Positions 1 through 8,945 are shown, counted from the stretch's first letter. The stretch: DNA of 64,000 bases from Methylovirgula sp963708155 (GCA_963708155.1 OY970183.1:2418001-2482000), one strand, 5' to 3'. Notes: generated from the letters alone by a model not told the origin. Numbers and translations: made by a program.

Positions 1-42
1 GGGATTCTCGCAATCGGATTAGGCGTAGTATCGCTACAGTAA

Positions 43-218
43 AAAAAATCCCTCGGCCGTGGCAACTTCTTGCCGTGGATCGAGGCCGAATTCGGGATGA
101 GCGAAGATAGCGCTAGGCGCTTCATGAATGCCTGCAAACAGATTCTGCACGTGTGCGGAATCTGTCGCCGAGCGCCCTCTACCTGCTTGCGGCGCCTAGC
201 ACGCCGGAAGGGGCGGTA
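43..218 (+). pseudogene. Decayed DUF3102-family fragment
   Basis: Two frames carry pieces that resemble DUF3102 proteins, which are small and found in mobile or phage-like regions. The first piece (from about 43) reads KKSLGRGNFLPWIEAEFGMS and continues as SEDSARRFMNACKQ. After a shift near 150 the second reads RNLSPSALYLLAAPSTPEGA. In intact relatives these two segments are continuous (a 'GxWxxWIEAEFGxSExTAxxFM' block followed by 'LSPSALYLLAAPSTP'). A stop (TAA at 40-42) lies just upstream in the first frame, and nothing recognisable follows the second piece. The family call rests on recalled motifs. I read it as a remnant, not a working gene. Confidence 0.55.
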
Positions 219-677
219 AGTTCTGGCGCAATGACAGAACTGCTTGCCACGAACGCATTTATAGGAAATCGCGGCAGCAGCCTTTATTTCTTCTTTTCAC
301 CGAGCTTCAACGTTGGAGCAGCCGCGATTGTCTTCGGCTTTTCCTTTTTGGGCTTCTTCGCTTCTTTATTCCCGCGTCGCTCAACTCTTGGCCATGGCTC
401 TGCCTCCGCTACCGCAAATGATAAACATATCACGATTATCGCGGGCGCAGAGTCTTCTACACGCCTTTATTTGTGAGAGTAAAAATATAAATCCGCGCTC
501 TCCTAGTATTTTGGATAAAAAGACATACATTGTAGATGCAGTGGAGATGATATCTAGTCATCATCGACGCTGAAAAAGTCGTTATGCGCACAAATAGTTT
601 TGGAGCGATCATTTGTATTTGTGTGAAGGCCGCTCTGGCATTTGCCATTGCGGAACAGACTTGCAAGGAATTTGCAA
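219..677. other. Stretch without a supportable gene
   Basis: Only short overlapping frames of unlikely composition are present here. The sequence is lower in GC than the rest of the window and follows the DUF3102 remnant, so it may be decayed accessory DNA. I see no RNA gene, terminator or repeat. Confidence 0.4.
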
Positions 678-821
678 ATGATCAATTCAACAGTCGACAC
701 GCCGAACAAATTGGCCTCTGACGCTCCCAAGATTGATACGCCGCCGGTGCAGCCGGCAGCGCAGCCGAAACCGGCTCCCGTTCCGGAGAAGGCGCCAGCC
801 CCAGAGAAAGCCGCGAAGTAA
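678..821 (+). CDS. Possible small Pro/Ala/Lys-rich protein (47 aa)
   Basis: ATG at 678 follows a purine-rich AAGGAA about 7 nt upstream, and the frame ends in TAA at 819-821. The peptide has an ordinary N-terminus followed by a Pro/Ala/Lys/Glu-rich low-complexity tail (PPVQPAAQPKPAPVPEKAPA). It has no membrane segment or cysteines. Such tails are common in short alphaproteobacterial proteins of unknown role, but so short an ORF can be chance. I know no family. The call rests on the RBS, the ATG and the position just before another small gene. Confidence 0.35.
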   Translation: MINSTVDTPNKLASDAPKIDTPPVQPAAQPKPAPVPEKAPAPEKAAK

Positions 822-881
822 CAGCTTTTGCGCATTTGGCGGCGGAGAGAAGCGCCGCCGCCAGACGGCGAGGATCTAATC

Positions 882-1118
882 ATGAGACAAACTCAAGCGA
901 CCCAAATCAGGCATGCTCATCTTTATGAGATCGGAGAGACTGTCACACTCGATCCGCGCGGAGGATATTTGCGAAATCCCGGCGACGCATTCAGTGTGCT
1001 CGCGCGATTGCCGCCAGTGGGCAATGAGTTTCAATATCGGATCAAGAGCGGAAACGAGCCGTATCAGCGCGTCGCCGCTGAACATCAATTGAGGCGCATA
1101 GGGCAATCCGCAGGCTGA
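882..1118 (+). CDS. Conserved small alphaproteobacterial hypothetical protein
   Basis: This 78-aa protein starts at ATG 882, with GAGG about 10 nt upstream. The longer frame upstream has no better start. The core (YEIGETVTLDPRGG, then VLARLPPVGNEFQYRIKS, then PYQRVAAEHQL) matches a small beta-rich family that I recall as widespread in Rhizobiales. That family has an N-terminal 'F/Y-x-IGxxV-x-L' strand and a central 'QYRIK' strand near a conserved ERV element. The function is unknown. The SH3-like strand pattern suggests a binding module, but that is inference. No operon partner is evident. Confidence 0.7.
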   Translation: MRQTQATQIRHAHLYEIGETVTLDPRGGYLRNPGDAFSVLARLPPVGNEFQYRIKSGNEPYQRVAAEHQLRRIGQSAG

Positions 1119-1161
1119 TCGGCCGACCTCCTTAGGTCAGGAGTCACGGAATGGCGCTGCT

Positions 1162-1476
1162 ATGAAGCCGGATGAGCTTGCCGACCGATATGGTATTACC
1201 GCGACGGATGATGACGCGCGGCGATTGGCGCAGGCTATCAAAATGATCTTCGAGAAAGTTGAAGCCGAATTTGGCGCTCATGCCGGATACGTTGCCGCCT
1301 GGGCAATGAATACTGCGATCGGCGAACATCTTCAGAAGTCCGAAAAATTGCTGGGGCAGGCTCGGTTTGCTGCCATTTTGATCGACACGATGCCGACGAC
1401 ATGGAGCCCAATGCTGAAGGCAAGCTTCGTGTATGTTTTAGCGCCGCGTCTAAAGGAAGCTGTTAACGACCAATAA
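1162..1476 (+). CDS. Hypothetical protein (104 aa)
   Basis: I do not recognise this gene. The protein is mostly helical, soluble and mildly acidic, with no signal peptide or membrane helix and no obvious catalytic motif. It begins MKPDELADRYGITATDDDAR, and the middle has repeated Ala-rich amphipathic stretches. A start at ATG 1162 gives a compact gene 44 nt after its same-strand neighbour, so the two may be co-transcribed. The convergent XRE regulator ends only 13 nt downstream. Confidence 0.5.
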   Translation: MKPDELADRYGITATDDDARRLAQAIKMIFEKVEAEFGAHAGYVAAWAMNTAIGEHLQKSEKLLGQARFAAILIDTMPTTWSPMLKASFVYVLAPRLKEAVNDQ

Positions 1477-1488
1477 TCCGAGCGGGGC

Positions 1489-1911
1489 TCATTTCTTCAG
1501 TCTCGTCCGCCGGTTCTTGAGCTTCTTCACGGTCTCGCGTTTATAGGCTCTTTCGAGTGTCCGCATGCCGCCAGCCGGCGTTTTCGCGGAAGGTCCGGTT
1601 GACTTGGCGAGGTCGGCTTCGATCGTGTCGATCTTGCGCGTCAGGTCGGCCGCGCTTTCCAGCCTTTTAAGCCTCACGCCCGCGCCGCCTGCCTCGCTAT
1701 CGAAGACAAACACGGCGCCCGCAGCTTCTAGGGCGCGTTGAATAGCCAGCAGGTTGTTTCGTATCCCACCCGGTATGCCTTCGCTGAGTTCCATGCGGCG
1801 CAAGGTCGGTGTGGAAACGCCTGCGGCCTTGGCAAGGGCCTGCTGTTCCATCCCGATTAGGGTGCGGGCGGCTGCAATCTGGCGGCCTGTGAATGCGATT
1901 TTGTCCTTCAT
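1489..1911 (-). CDS. XRE-family helix-turn-helix transcriptional regulator
   Basis: This is a DNA-binding protein with a lambda-repressor-like HTH in the first 60 residues: 'GRQIAAARTLIGMEQQALAK' continuing 'AAGVSTPTLRRMELSEG'. That is the typical helix 1 to helix 3 spacing of XRE domains. The C-terminal half is Lys/Arg-rich. The frame extends 8 codons upstream, but the second ATG (at 1911) puts the HTH at the usual distance from the N-terminus, so I prefer it. The region 1912-2110 probably holds its promoter. Its target is unknown. Such solitary small XRE proteins are common in accessory regions. Confidence 0.75.
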   Translation of the reverse strand: MKDKIAFTGRQIAAARTLIGMEQQALAKAAGVSTPTLRRMELSEGIPGGIRNNLLAIQRALEAAGAVFVFDSEAGGAGVRLKRLESAADLTRKIDTIEADLAKSTGPSAKTPAGGMRTLERAYKRETVKKLKNRRTRLKK

Positions 1912-2119
1912 AGCCGGAGTGTAGCAAAAGGGCATAACCGATCAATTCAATATATTCCGCTTGACGAAGAGGATCGATCGATAGCGTTACTAACGATCGT
2001 TTAAGATCGATTGGGGGGAAGCGAAAATGGACATACAAGTCAGGGATAGAGTCGTCGTTATTCAGGGCGAGTTGCCCATTTGCCAAGAGCAGCCGAGACA
2101 AGTGAAATGGCGATTGAAG

Positions 2120-2707
2120 TTAAGGTAGAACTTTAAGTCCGAACTCCGCGGCGCTTTCCGCCAGCCAATGGCAGAAGGCGGCCGCGAAGCTCCGCGCGAC
2201 GGCGATCTCGTAGATCGGCTGTTCATCGATCTGCCAGATAATGACATTGAGATGCGCGCAGGATGTCGAGGCGGCATCGCCAGCCTCGAAGGCGCGAGGG
2301 TGCAAATCGACGCCGAGACCTTTTTCAAAGGTCGCCCGGGCTTTTGGTCCCGAAATGCAGAAAATTGTGAAGCCGCTCGATTGCTCGGTGACGGCGGCGC
2401 TGTCGCCCAAGGCGTTGCGCAGCGAAGCGGCAAGGTTCCCGGGTTCGTCGCTGAGCGCGAGCCAGGCCCGCGGCCCTGTCGCCACGAAGTTGAGATTGCC
2501 GGCCGAACTGGCCTTGCTGCCGGGCAGGAGCTTCAGTCCAAAGGCCGCTTGCAGCCGCGCGGCGACATCGGCGACCGGCGCACTTGCAATGACCGTTGCA
2601 ACTTGCCGGAATTTCTCCTCGCAGACGATGACACCCGCCGCAGCCCCCGGGCCGATGTCTCTCAAGGCATTCGCAACAGGCGAGCGAAATTCCAGCATCT
2701 CACTCAT
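2120..2707 (-). CDS. soxG: Heterotetrameric sarcosine oxidase gamma subunit (or N-methylglutamate dehydrogenase MgdD)
   Basis: This is the smallest T-protein-like subunit of a four-subunit flavoenzyme that oxidatively demethylates sarcosine, or N-methylglutamate in the Mgd form, and passes C1 units to tetrahydrofolate. The 195-aa protein has the SoxG pattern: an N-terminal 'EFRSPVANALRDIG', then 'GPRAWLAL', 'TEQSSGFTIFCISGPKARA' and a C-terminal 'IYEIAVARSFAAAFCHWLAE'. I place the start at ATG 2707, which overlaps the soxA stop by 8 nt. The in-frame extension to 2797 would run inside soxA. It is last in the soxB-D-A-G order. Confidence 0.88.
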   Translation of the reverse strand: MSEMLEFRSPVANALRDIGPGAAAGVIVCEEKFRQVATVIASAPVADVAARLQAAFGLKLLPGSKASSAGNLNFVATGPRAWLALSDEPGNLAASLRNALGDSAAVTEQSSGFTIFCISGPKARATFEKGLGVDLHPRAFEAGDAASTSCAHLNVIIWQIDEQPIYEIAVARSFAAAFCHWLAESAAEFGLKVLP

Positions 2708-5669
2708 GCAGCCATTTCCCTTCGGGATCGACGAAGACGGGAGAGACGACTTCGACCTCAACGTCGCCATTGCGGACCGGATCGTAGGCGCGGACATATT
2801 CGCCGATCCGCGTCGCGCCGCGCTTCAAGAGGCCGAGGCCGATCCAGCTGCCAACATGCGGCGAATAGGCGACGGAGGTCATATAGCCGGCGTCGTTTTG
2901 CGCGGTCGCCGCCGCGTCAAGCGCGAGGAAATGCGCGCCCGCGCGCAGCCGCTCGCCGGGATCGACGGGCTTGAGGCCGACGAGGGCCGGGCGCTCCGGA
3001 TCGGTGAGCGCAGGCCGCTCGGCCAGCACGCGCCCGATGAAGTCCTTCTTCTTCGACAGCATCTTGCCGAGGCCGATGTCGCCCGCCGTCGTCTGGCCGT
3101 TGAGCTCGGGCACCGAGACATGGCCCTTTTCGATACGCAGCACGCCGAGCGCCTCGCTGCCATAGGGCACGACTCCGAGCGGCGCGGCCGCGCGCATCAG
3201 GGCGCGCATCAGGCTGTCGCCGTAATCGGCCGGCACAGCGATTTCATAAGCGAGTTCGCCGGAAAAGGAGATGCGATAAAGGCGCACCGTCACATCGCCC
3301 CACGAAAATTCCGCGCAGGCGAGGAAGGGAAAAGCCTCGTTCGAAACATCGAACCGCGTACCGAGCAGATTTTGCAGCACCTCGCGCGATTTCGGCCCGG
3401 CGACGGCATATTGCGCCCATTGCTCGGTGACCGAAACCATCGCCACGTCGAGCTCGGGCCACAGCACCTGATGGCAGAACTCGAGATGTTGCATCACCTT
3501 GCCGGCATTGGCCGTGGTCGTCGACATCACATAATTGTTGGGCCCGAGTCGCGCCGTCGTGCCATCGTCGAGCACGAAGCCATCCTCGCGCAGCATCAAG
3601 CCATAGCGCGCCTTGCCGACCGGCAGGGTCGAGAACATGTTGACATAGACGCGATCGAGAAAGACGCCCGCATCGCGGCCCTGAATATCGATCTTGCCGA
3701 GGCTCGACACATCGCAGATGCCGCCGGCGGCGCGCACCGTCTTGACCTCGCGCGTCACGCTGTCGAACCAGTCCGTCTCGCCCGGTTGCGCGAACCAGCG
3801 CGGCCGCAGCCATTGTCCGGCTTCGACCATCGTCGCGCCATTTTCGAGCGCCCAGCTATGTCCCGCGCAATAGCGGGTCGCCTTGAAATGCCGGCCGACA
3901 TGCGCCCCGGCGAAGGCGCCGATGGCGACCGGGACATGCGGCGGCCGGAACCGCGTCGTGCCGGCTTCGCTCATCGGCCGGCCGGTCAGATAGGCCATCA
4001 GCGCCTGGCCGTTGACGTTCGCGGTCTTTCCCTGGTCCGTCGCCATGCCCAGCGTCGTATAGCGCTTCAGGTGCTCGACCGCGCGGAAGCCTTCGCTCTT
4101 GGCGATCGAGACGTCCTTCGCGGTGACATCGTTCTGCAGATCGACGAAGGCTTTGCCGCGCACGCCTTCGATATGCCAGAGCGCGGAGACCTGCGAGGGC
4201 TCGTCGTCGGCTTGCGGGATCACCGCTGGCGTCGCGGCGAAGCCGAGATCGGCGGCCGCCGCTTGCCCCGCCTGCAGGCCAGTGCGCAGGCATGACGCAA
4301 GGCCAAAGTTGCCGGCGGCCGCGCCAGCGACTTGCATGCCGGGCGGCAGTTCGCCGGGCAGGAAGGCGCTGTGCGCGTCGGACCAGACGGGCTTGCCGCC
4401 GAAATGCGTCGTCAGCCCCACCTGCGGATTATAGCCGCCGGAGACGGCGAGCACGTCCGCCTCGAAAGTCAGCGTCTCGCCGTCCTTGCGGACGCTGATC
4501 CGCTTGACGCCCCAGCGGCCATGCGTGTCGGTCACGACCGCATCAGTGAGGATACGCACGCCGGCGCGGGCGAGCGGCCGGGTCAGTGAATCGGCGACGC
4601 TTTTGCGCGCATCCACGATGATCTCGATATCGAAGGCTTTTTGCACATCCTGCGCGGTGTGCCAGCCGTCGTCCGAGGTAATGAAGAAGGCGATCTTGCG
4701 ACCGGGCGCCGTCGCGAAACGATTGACATAGGTACGCAGCGCCGAAGCGAGGATTACGCCGGGCCGGTCGTTGCCGCCGAAAACGAGCGGCCGCTCGATC
4801 GCGCCCATGGTGTTGATCGTGCGCCGGGCGACGATCCGCCAGAGCCGCTGGCGCGGCTGGTGGAGCGCGGGGATGGGCAGATGATCGCCGACACGCTCCA
4901 GCGCGCCATAGGTTCCCCCGTCATAGACGCCGAAGACGGAGGTGCGGTTGAAGATCCGCACTTCGGGCAGGGCTCTCAGTTCTGTTTCGACGCGTGCCGC
5001 CCAGTCTACTGCGGGCGTTGCATCGATTTCGCGCCGCTCCGACAGGAGGCGCCCGCCGAGACGAAAATCTTCCTCGCAAAGGATGACGCGGGCGCCGGCG
5101 CGTCCCGCGGCCAGCGCGGCGGAAAGACCCGCGGGGCCGGAGCCGATGACGAGAACATCGCAATAAGCGGTCGCATGTTCGTAATAATCGGGATCGGGCT
5201 GCGCGCTGGCGATGCCGAGCCCCGCCGCGCGGCGGATCGCCGGCTCATAGACCTTTTCCCAGAAGGAGGCCGGCCACATGAACGTCTTGTAGTAGAAGCC
5301 GCCGACGAAGAGCGGCGCGGCAAGCTGGTTGAGCGCGAGAACGTCGAGATGCCGCGACGGCCAGCAATTCTGGCTCGACGCGACGAGATGATCGTAAAGC
5401 TCAACCGTCGTCGCTTTGGTGTTGGGCTCGCGCCGCGCGTCGTCGCGCAAGGTGACGAGCGCATTGGGCTCCTCGGCGCTGGCGGAAAGTATGCCGCGCG
5501 GGCGATGATATTTGAACGAACGGCCGATGAGCTTGACGCCGTTTGCCATCAAGGCCGAGGCGAGCGTGTCGCCCGGATGGCCGATGTAGGGCTTGCCGTC
5601 GAAGCTGAAGACGAGTTCGCGGCGCCGGTCGATCAGGCCGCCGCTCGGCTGGCGGAAAGGCTGGCTCAT
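2700..5669 (-). CDS. soxA: Heterotetrameric sarcosine oxidase alpha subunit (or N-methylglutamate dehydrogenase MgdC)
   Basis: This 989-aa subunit has the usual family length. Residues 15-110 form a 2Fe-2S-like N-terminal domain seen in SoxA/HcnA proteins. Around residue 175 lies the dinucleotide-binding motif VLVIGSGPAGLSAALAAGRA with EED further on, which binds NAD+. The C-terminal 400 residues are a GcvT-like folate-binding domain with 'FSGELAYEIAVP' and 'EKGHVSVPELNGQTTAGDIG'. The latter resembles the H4F-dependent transfer site that makes 5,10-methylene-H4F. The start overlaps the soxD stop (ATGA), which implies translational coupling. Sequence alone does not let me separate SoxA from MgdC. 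The nearby GmaS-like gene favours methylamine use, and the GlxA regulator is compatible with either. Confidence 0.93.
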   Translation of the reverse strand: MSQPFRQPSGGLIDRRRELVFSFDGKPYIGHPGDTLASALMANGVKLIGRSFKYHRPRGILSASAEEPNALVTLRDDARREPNTKATTVELYDHLVASSQNCWPSRHLDVLALNQLAAPLFVGGFYYKTFMWPASFWEKVYEPAIRRAAGLGIASAQPDPDYYEHATAYCDVLVIGSGPAGLSAALAAGRAGARVILCEEDFRLGGRLLSERREIDATPAVDWAARVETELRALPEVRIFNRTSVFGVYDGGTYGALERVGDHLPIPALHQPRQRLWRIVARRTINTMGAIERPLVFGGNDRPGVILASALRTYVNRFATAPGRKIAFFITSDDGWHTAQDVQKAFDIEIIVDARKSVADSLTRPLARAGVRILTDAVVTDTHGRWGVKRISVRKDGETLTFEADVLAVSGGYNPQVGLTTHFGGKPVWSDAHSAFLPGELPPGMQVAGAAAGNFGLASCLRTGLQAGQAAAADLGFAATPAVIPQADDEPSQVSALWHIEGVRGKAFVDLQNDVTAKDVSIAKSEGFRAVEHLKRYTTLGMATDQGKTANVNGQALMAYLTGRPMSEAGTTRFRPPHVPVAIGAFAGAHVGRHFKATRYCAGHSWALENGATMVEAGQWLRPRWFAQPGETDWFDSVTREVKTVRAAGGICDVSSLGKIDIQGRDAGVFLDRVYVNMFSTLPVGKARYGLMLREDGFVLDDGTTARLGPNNYVMSTTTANAGKVMQHLEFCHQVLWPELDVAMVSVTEQWAQYAVAGPKSREVLQNLLGTRFDVSNEAFPFLACAEFSWGDVTVRLYRISFSGELAYEIAVPADYGDSLMRALMRAAAPLGVVPYGSEALGVLRIEKGHVSVPELNGQTTAGDIGLGKMLSKKKDFIGRVLAERPALTDPERPALVGLKPVDPGERLRAGAHFLALDAAATAQNDAGYMTSVAYSPHVGSWIGLGLLKRGATRIGEYVRAYDPVRNGDVEVEVVSPVFVDPEGKWLHE

Positions 5670-5932
5670 CGTGCCGCCTCCCGCGCGAGGACGGCGCTTT
5701 CGATCTCATGCGTGCGCGTGTCGCGCACAATTTTGAGCCAGGAGCGGCAGCCGAAGGCGTGGTACCAATATTCTTCGCTCGGTCCGGCGGGGTTGTCGCG
5801 CAGATAGGCGTAGGCGAAGAAGTTCTCCGCAGCGTCGGGCGTGGCGGGATCGGGGCGCGGGCCGCTGGCCTCGCCGATGGTGACGAATTCGGAGGCGTCG
5901 CGGGAACCGCAGAAGGGGCAGGGAAGTCTCAT
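5666..5932 (-). CDS. soxD: Heterotetrameric sarcosine oxidase delta subunit (or MgdB)
   Basis: This is the zinc-binding small subunit, 88 aa. The N-terminal CPFCGSRDASEF and the downstream 'HAFGCRSWL' supply Cys and His ligands, as in the family. The central 'YLRDNPAGPSEEYWYHAFGC' is diagnostic of SoxD. The ATG at 5932 follows soxB by 20 nt, and the stop overlaps the soxA start by 4 nt. A longer in-frame extension to 6595 only shadows soxB. Role: structural Zn subunit joining the alpha and beta subunits. Confidence 0.93.
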   Translation of the reverse strand: MRLPCPFCGSRDASEFVTIGEASGPRPDPATPDAAENFFAYAYLRDNPAGPSEEYWYHAFGCRSWLKIVRDTRTHEIESAVLAREAAR

Positions 5933-5952
5933 CGATAAATTTCCTTGGCGCC

Positions 5953-7203
5953 TTAATGCAGATTGGGCTGCGGGCCTTGGCCCTTTTCGTCGATGACGGC
6001 GCCGCGCGCGAAGCGGTCGAGCCGGTACGAGGCGGCAGCGGGATGGGGTTCGTTGCGGGCGATCAGATGCGCGAAGCACAAGCCCGCTGCGGGTACGGCC
6101 TTGAAGCCGCCATAGCACCAGCCGGCATTGAGATAGAGGCCGTCGATGGGCGTCTTGTCGATGATGGGCGAGCCGTCCGCGGTCATGTCCATGATGCCGC
6201 CCCAGTTGCGCAAGATGCGCAGCCGCCCGATGAGCGGCATCAGCGCCACGCCGCCCTCGCAGACATCCATTACCGTCGGCAGATTGCCGCGCTGGGCATA
6301 GGACTTGTAGCCATCGAGATCGCCGCCGAAGACGAGGCCGCCCTTGTCGGACTGGCTGATGTAGAAATGTCCGGCGCCGAAGGTGACGACGTTCGGGATC
6401 AGCGGCTTGACGCCTTCCGAGACGAAGGCTTGCAGCACATGGCTTTCGATCGGCAGCCGCAGGCCGGCCATCGCCGCAACGCGCGAAGAATTTCCCGCCA
6501 CCGAGATGGCGACCTTCCTGGCGCGGATTTGTCCGCGTGTCGTCTCGACGCCGGCGACACGCCCGTTCTCGATAATGAAACCGGTGACTTCGCAATTCTG
6601 CACGATGTCGACGCCGCGGTCGCTGGCGCCGCGCGCATAGCCCCAGGCGACGGCATCGTGCCGCGCGGTGCCGCCGCGCTTCTGCAGCAGGCCACCCTGA
6701 ATCGGAAAGCGCGCATCGTCGAAATTGAGGAATGGCAGCATGGCGCGAACCTGCTCGCGATCCAGCAGATCGGCATCTACGCCGTGCAATCGCATCGCGT
6801 TGCCGCGCCGCGCGTAGGCGTCGCGCTGACCGTCGGAGTGATACAGGTTCAGAACACCACGCTGGCTGATCATGGCGTTGTAGTTCAAGGTCTGCTCCAG
6901 GCTTTCCCAGAGCTTCATCGACAATTCGTAGAAGGGGATGTTGCCGGCCAGCAGATAATTGGAGCGGATGATCGTCGTGTTGCGGCCGATATTGCCACCG
7001 CCGATCCAGCCCTTTTCGAGCACGGCGACATTGGTCAGGCCATGCTCCTTGGCGAGATAATAGGCGGTGGCGAGGCCGTGGCCGCCGCCGCCGATGATCA
7101 CGGCGTCATACGCGGATTTGGGTTCCGCATCGCGCCAGGTCGGCGTCCAGCCGCGATGGCCGGTCGCCGCGTTGCGAAGCAGGGAGAAGAAAGAATAGTG
7201 CAT
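5953..7203 (-). CDS. soxB: Heterotetrameric sarcosine oxidase beta subunit (or N-methylglutamate dehydrogenase MgdA)
   Basis: This FAD/FMN-dependent catalytic subunit oxidises the N-methyl group. The N-terminus 'MHYSFFSLLRNAATGHRGW' is typical of SoxB. It is followed by the Rossmann motif 'YDAVIIGGGGHGLATAYYLA', 'GWIGGGNIGRNTTIIRSNY' (family-specific, near the covalent flavin site) and the C-terminal 'LYLNAGWCYGGFKAVPAAG'. The start at ATG 7203 is chosen over an upstream in-frame ATG (7242) because it matches the family N-terminus. It is first gene of the soxB-D-A-G operon and is divergent from glxA, with only about 40 nt between starts, so the two probably share a control region. Confidence 0.93.
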   Translation of the reverse strand: MHYSFFSLLRNAATGHRGWTPTWRDAEPKSAYDAVIIGGGGHGLATAYYLAKEHGLTNVAVLEKGWIGGGNIGRNTTIIRSNYLLAGNIPFYELSMKLWESLEQTLNYNAMISQRGVLNLYHSDGQRDAYARRGNAMRLHGVDADLLDREQVRAMLPFLNFDDARFPIQGGLLQKRGGTARHDAVAWGYARGASDRGVDIVQNCEVTGFIIENGRVAGVETTRGQIRARKVAISVAGNSSRVAAMAGLRLPIESHVLQAFVSEGVKPLIPNVVTFGAGHFYISQSDKGGLVFGGDLDGYKSYAQRGNLPTVMDVCEGGVALMPLIGRLRILRNWGGIMDMTADGSPIIDKTPIDGLYLNAGWCYGGFKAVPAAGLCFAHLIARNEPHPAAASYRLDRFARGAVIDEKGQGPQPNLH

Positions 7204-7240
7204 CGCGTCCCGCGCTTGATGGCCTTGACTTTCGCGGAGC

Positions 7241-8302
7241 ATGGAGGGAGACAGCCTTTATGGCTTGTCCAATAGCGCCATTCTCATGACTCTCGGCGAC
7301 AAAACTGGCGCTGAACGCGCGCGCGACGTGAAACGCTTCGGCTTTCTGCTGATCGACGATTTCGCGCTCATGTCTTTCGCTTCCGCCATCGAGCCGCTGC
7401 GCGCCGCCAACATTCTTGCCGGCCGCACGCTCTACGATTGGGTGACCATCGGCGTCGGCCGCGAAAAGGCCGTGGCTTCGCTCGGATTACCGGTGCAGAC
7501 ACAGCACATCGTCGGCGCCAATCTCGATCTCGATACGCTCATCGTCTGCGCCGCCGGCAATCCGGCGGAATTCGCCGATGCAGCGACGCTGCAATGGCTG
7601 CGCCGCCTGGCGCGGCGGGGTGTGCGCATCGGCGGCGTCTCGGGCGGGCCGTTCATTCTCGCGCGCGCGGGGCTTCTCGACGGCTATCGCTGCACGATCC
7701 ATTGGGAGCATGTGCCGGCCTTCAGGGAAAGCTTTCCACAGCTCGCGCTGCGGCGTTCGCTGTATGTGATCGACCGCGACCGGCTGACCTGCGCCGGGGG
7801 CATCGCCGCGCTCGACATGATGCACGCCGTGATCGCCGCAGAGCAGGGACGTGTTCTGGCCGACAAGGTCAGCGAATGGTTCGTGCAGACCGAAATTCGT
7901 CTCGGCACCGGCGCGCAGCGGCGCTCGCTGCAAGAACGCTACGAGACGGCGAACGCGCATCTGCTGGCGGCGCTGGAACTGATCGAGAGCCATGTAGAAC
8001 GCCCGCTCGGACGGCAGGCTTTGGCGGCGGCAGCCGGCATTTCGGTGCGCCAGCTCGAGCGCCTCTTCGCGAGCCATCTGCACACGACGCTCGACAAACA
8101 TTATTGCGATGTAAGGCTGGAGCGGGCGCGCACGCTGCTGCGGCAAACGGCCATGCCAGTCGCAGAAGTGGGGCTTGCGAGCGGCTTCCAGAGCGCCAGC
8201 CATTTCTCGCGGCTTTTCAAGCAGCGCTACGGCCACGCGCCGGCGCAGGAGCGCCGCACCACGCCGCAGAGGCGGATCAGGGCCGGTCGCGCTGGTAAAT
8301 GA
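7241..8302 (+). CDS. GlxA/GbdR-type AraC-family regulator with DJ-1/PfpI domain
   Basis: The protein is 353 aa. Residues about 30-200 form a DJ-1/PfpI (class I amidotransferase-like) ligand-sensing domain with 'FGFLLIDDFALMSFASAIEP' and 'VSGGPFILARAGLLDG'. The last 100 residues are a double AraC HTH, including 'VSEWFVQT' and 'VGLASGFQSASHFSRLFKQR'. Members of this group (GlxA, GbdR, CdhR) control betaine, sarcosine and carnitine breakdown. The gene is divergent from soxBDAG, which makes it the likely regulator of that operon. The start is uncertain: ATG 7241 is used, and ATG 7286 would leave more intergenic space. The last 26 nt overlap the convergent XRE-cupin gene. Confidence 0.88.
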   Translation: MEGDSLYGLSNSAILMTLGDKTGAERARDVKRFGFLLIDDFALMSFASAIEPLRAANILAGRTLYDWVTIGVGREKAVASLGLPVQTQHIVGANLDLDTLIVCAAGNPAEFADAATLQWLRRLARRGVRIGGVSGGPFILARAGLLDGYRCTIHWEHVPAFRESFPQLALRRSLYVIDRDRLTCAGGIAALDMMHAVIAAEQGRVLADKVSEWFVQTEIRLGTGAQRRSLQERYETANAHLLAALELIESHVERPLGRQALAAAAGISVRQLERLFASHLHTTLDKHYCDVRLERARTLLRQTAMPVAEVGLASGFQSASHFSRLFKQRYGHAPAQERRTTPQRRIRAGRAGK

Positions 8303-8945
8303 TGATCGAGAGATAGGTCATTGGCAGTTCGATCAGCGCCTCCGGCCCATGCATGGCGCTCGAATCGAACAGGAGGGAATCGCCCGGCTCCAGCCGGTAG
8401 ACCTTGTCGCCATGCCGGTAATCGACGATGCCGGTCAGCATATAGATGAATTCGCGCCCGGCGTGCTGGAAGGCGGTATATGGCGCGGCCTCTTTCTCCA
8501 GCTTGATGAGATAAGGCTCGACAGCAATGTCGCCGCCCAGCGCATGGCCGAGAAGCTGGTAGATGTGTCCAACCTTCGAGCCGCGCCGTTCGATGACCAC
8601 GCCCTGACTGGCCTTCACATAGGAACAGTCGCGCTGATCCTCGAAGGCGGCGAAGAGGGAGGTCATCGGTGCGCTGAGGGCCGCGGCAATCGATTGCAGC
8701 GAGGCGAGCGAGGCGGAGATTTGCCCCGTCTCGATCTTCGACATCATGCCCGTCGAGATTTGCGCGGCGCTGGCGAGGTCCGCGACCGACAGGTTGAGCC
8801 GGCGCCGCAACTGCCGGATCTGACTGCCGATCGCGCGTTCGAGGCTGCGGGTCTCGCCGGCCGGCGCGTCGGAAACGGTCAATAATTTCGGCGATGGGGT
8901 GGCGGCGGCTTCGTCTGCGGCTGTCGCTTTGGCTTTGCGATCCAT
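8277..8945 (-). CDS. XRE-family regulator with C-terminal cupin domain
   Basis: This 222-aa two-domain regulator has an N-terminal HTH ('IGSQIRQLRRRLNLSVADLA' then 'AQISTGMMSKIETGQISASL') and a C-terminal double-stranded beta-helix cupin ('AGREFIYMLTGIVDYRHGD' then 'YRLEPGDSLLFDSSAMHGPE'). The family includes PuuR-like repressors of amine or amino-acid catabolism. Here it sits beside the sox/mgd and gmaS-like genes, so it probably senses a methylated amine or amino-acid intermediate. I prefer ATG 8945 over the more upstream in-frame ATG 8984. It overlaps the 3' end of the GlxA-type gene by 26 nt on the opposite strand. Confidence 0.85.
   Translation of the reverse strand: MDRKAKATAADEAAATPSPKLLTVSDAPAGETRSLERAIGSQIRQLRRRLNLSVADLASAAQISTGMMSKIETGQISASLASLQSIAAALSAPMTSLFAAFEDQRDCSYVKASQGVVIERRGSKVGHIYQLLGHALGGDIAVEPYLIKLEKEAAPYTAFQHAGREFIYMLTGIVDYRHGDKVYRLEPGDSLLFDSSAMHGPEALIELPMTYLSIIIYQRDRP

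Noticed and set aside
2168..2974. 268-codon plus-strand frame over soxG and the soxA end
   Set aside because: Arg-rich shadow of two well-supported minus-strand genes.
5666..6595. 309-aa reading of soxD with a long N-terminal extension
   Set aside because: The extension is soxB read in another frame. The zinc-ribbon SoxD starts at ATG 5932.
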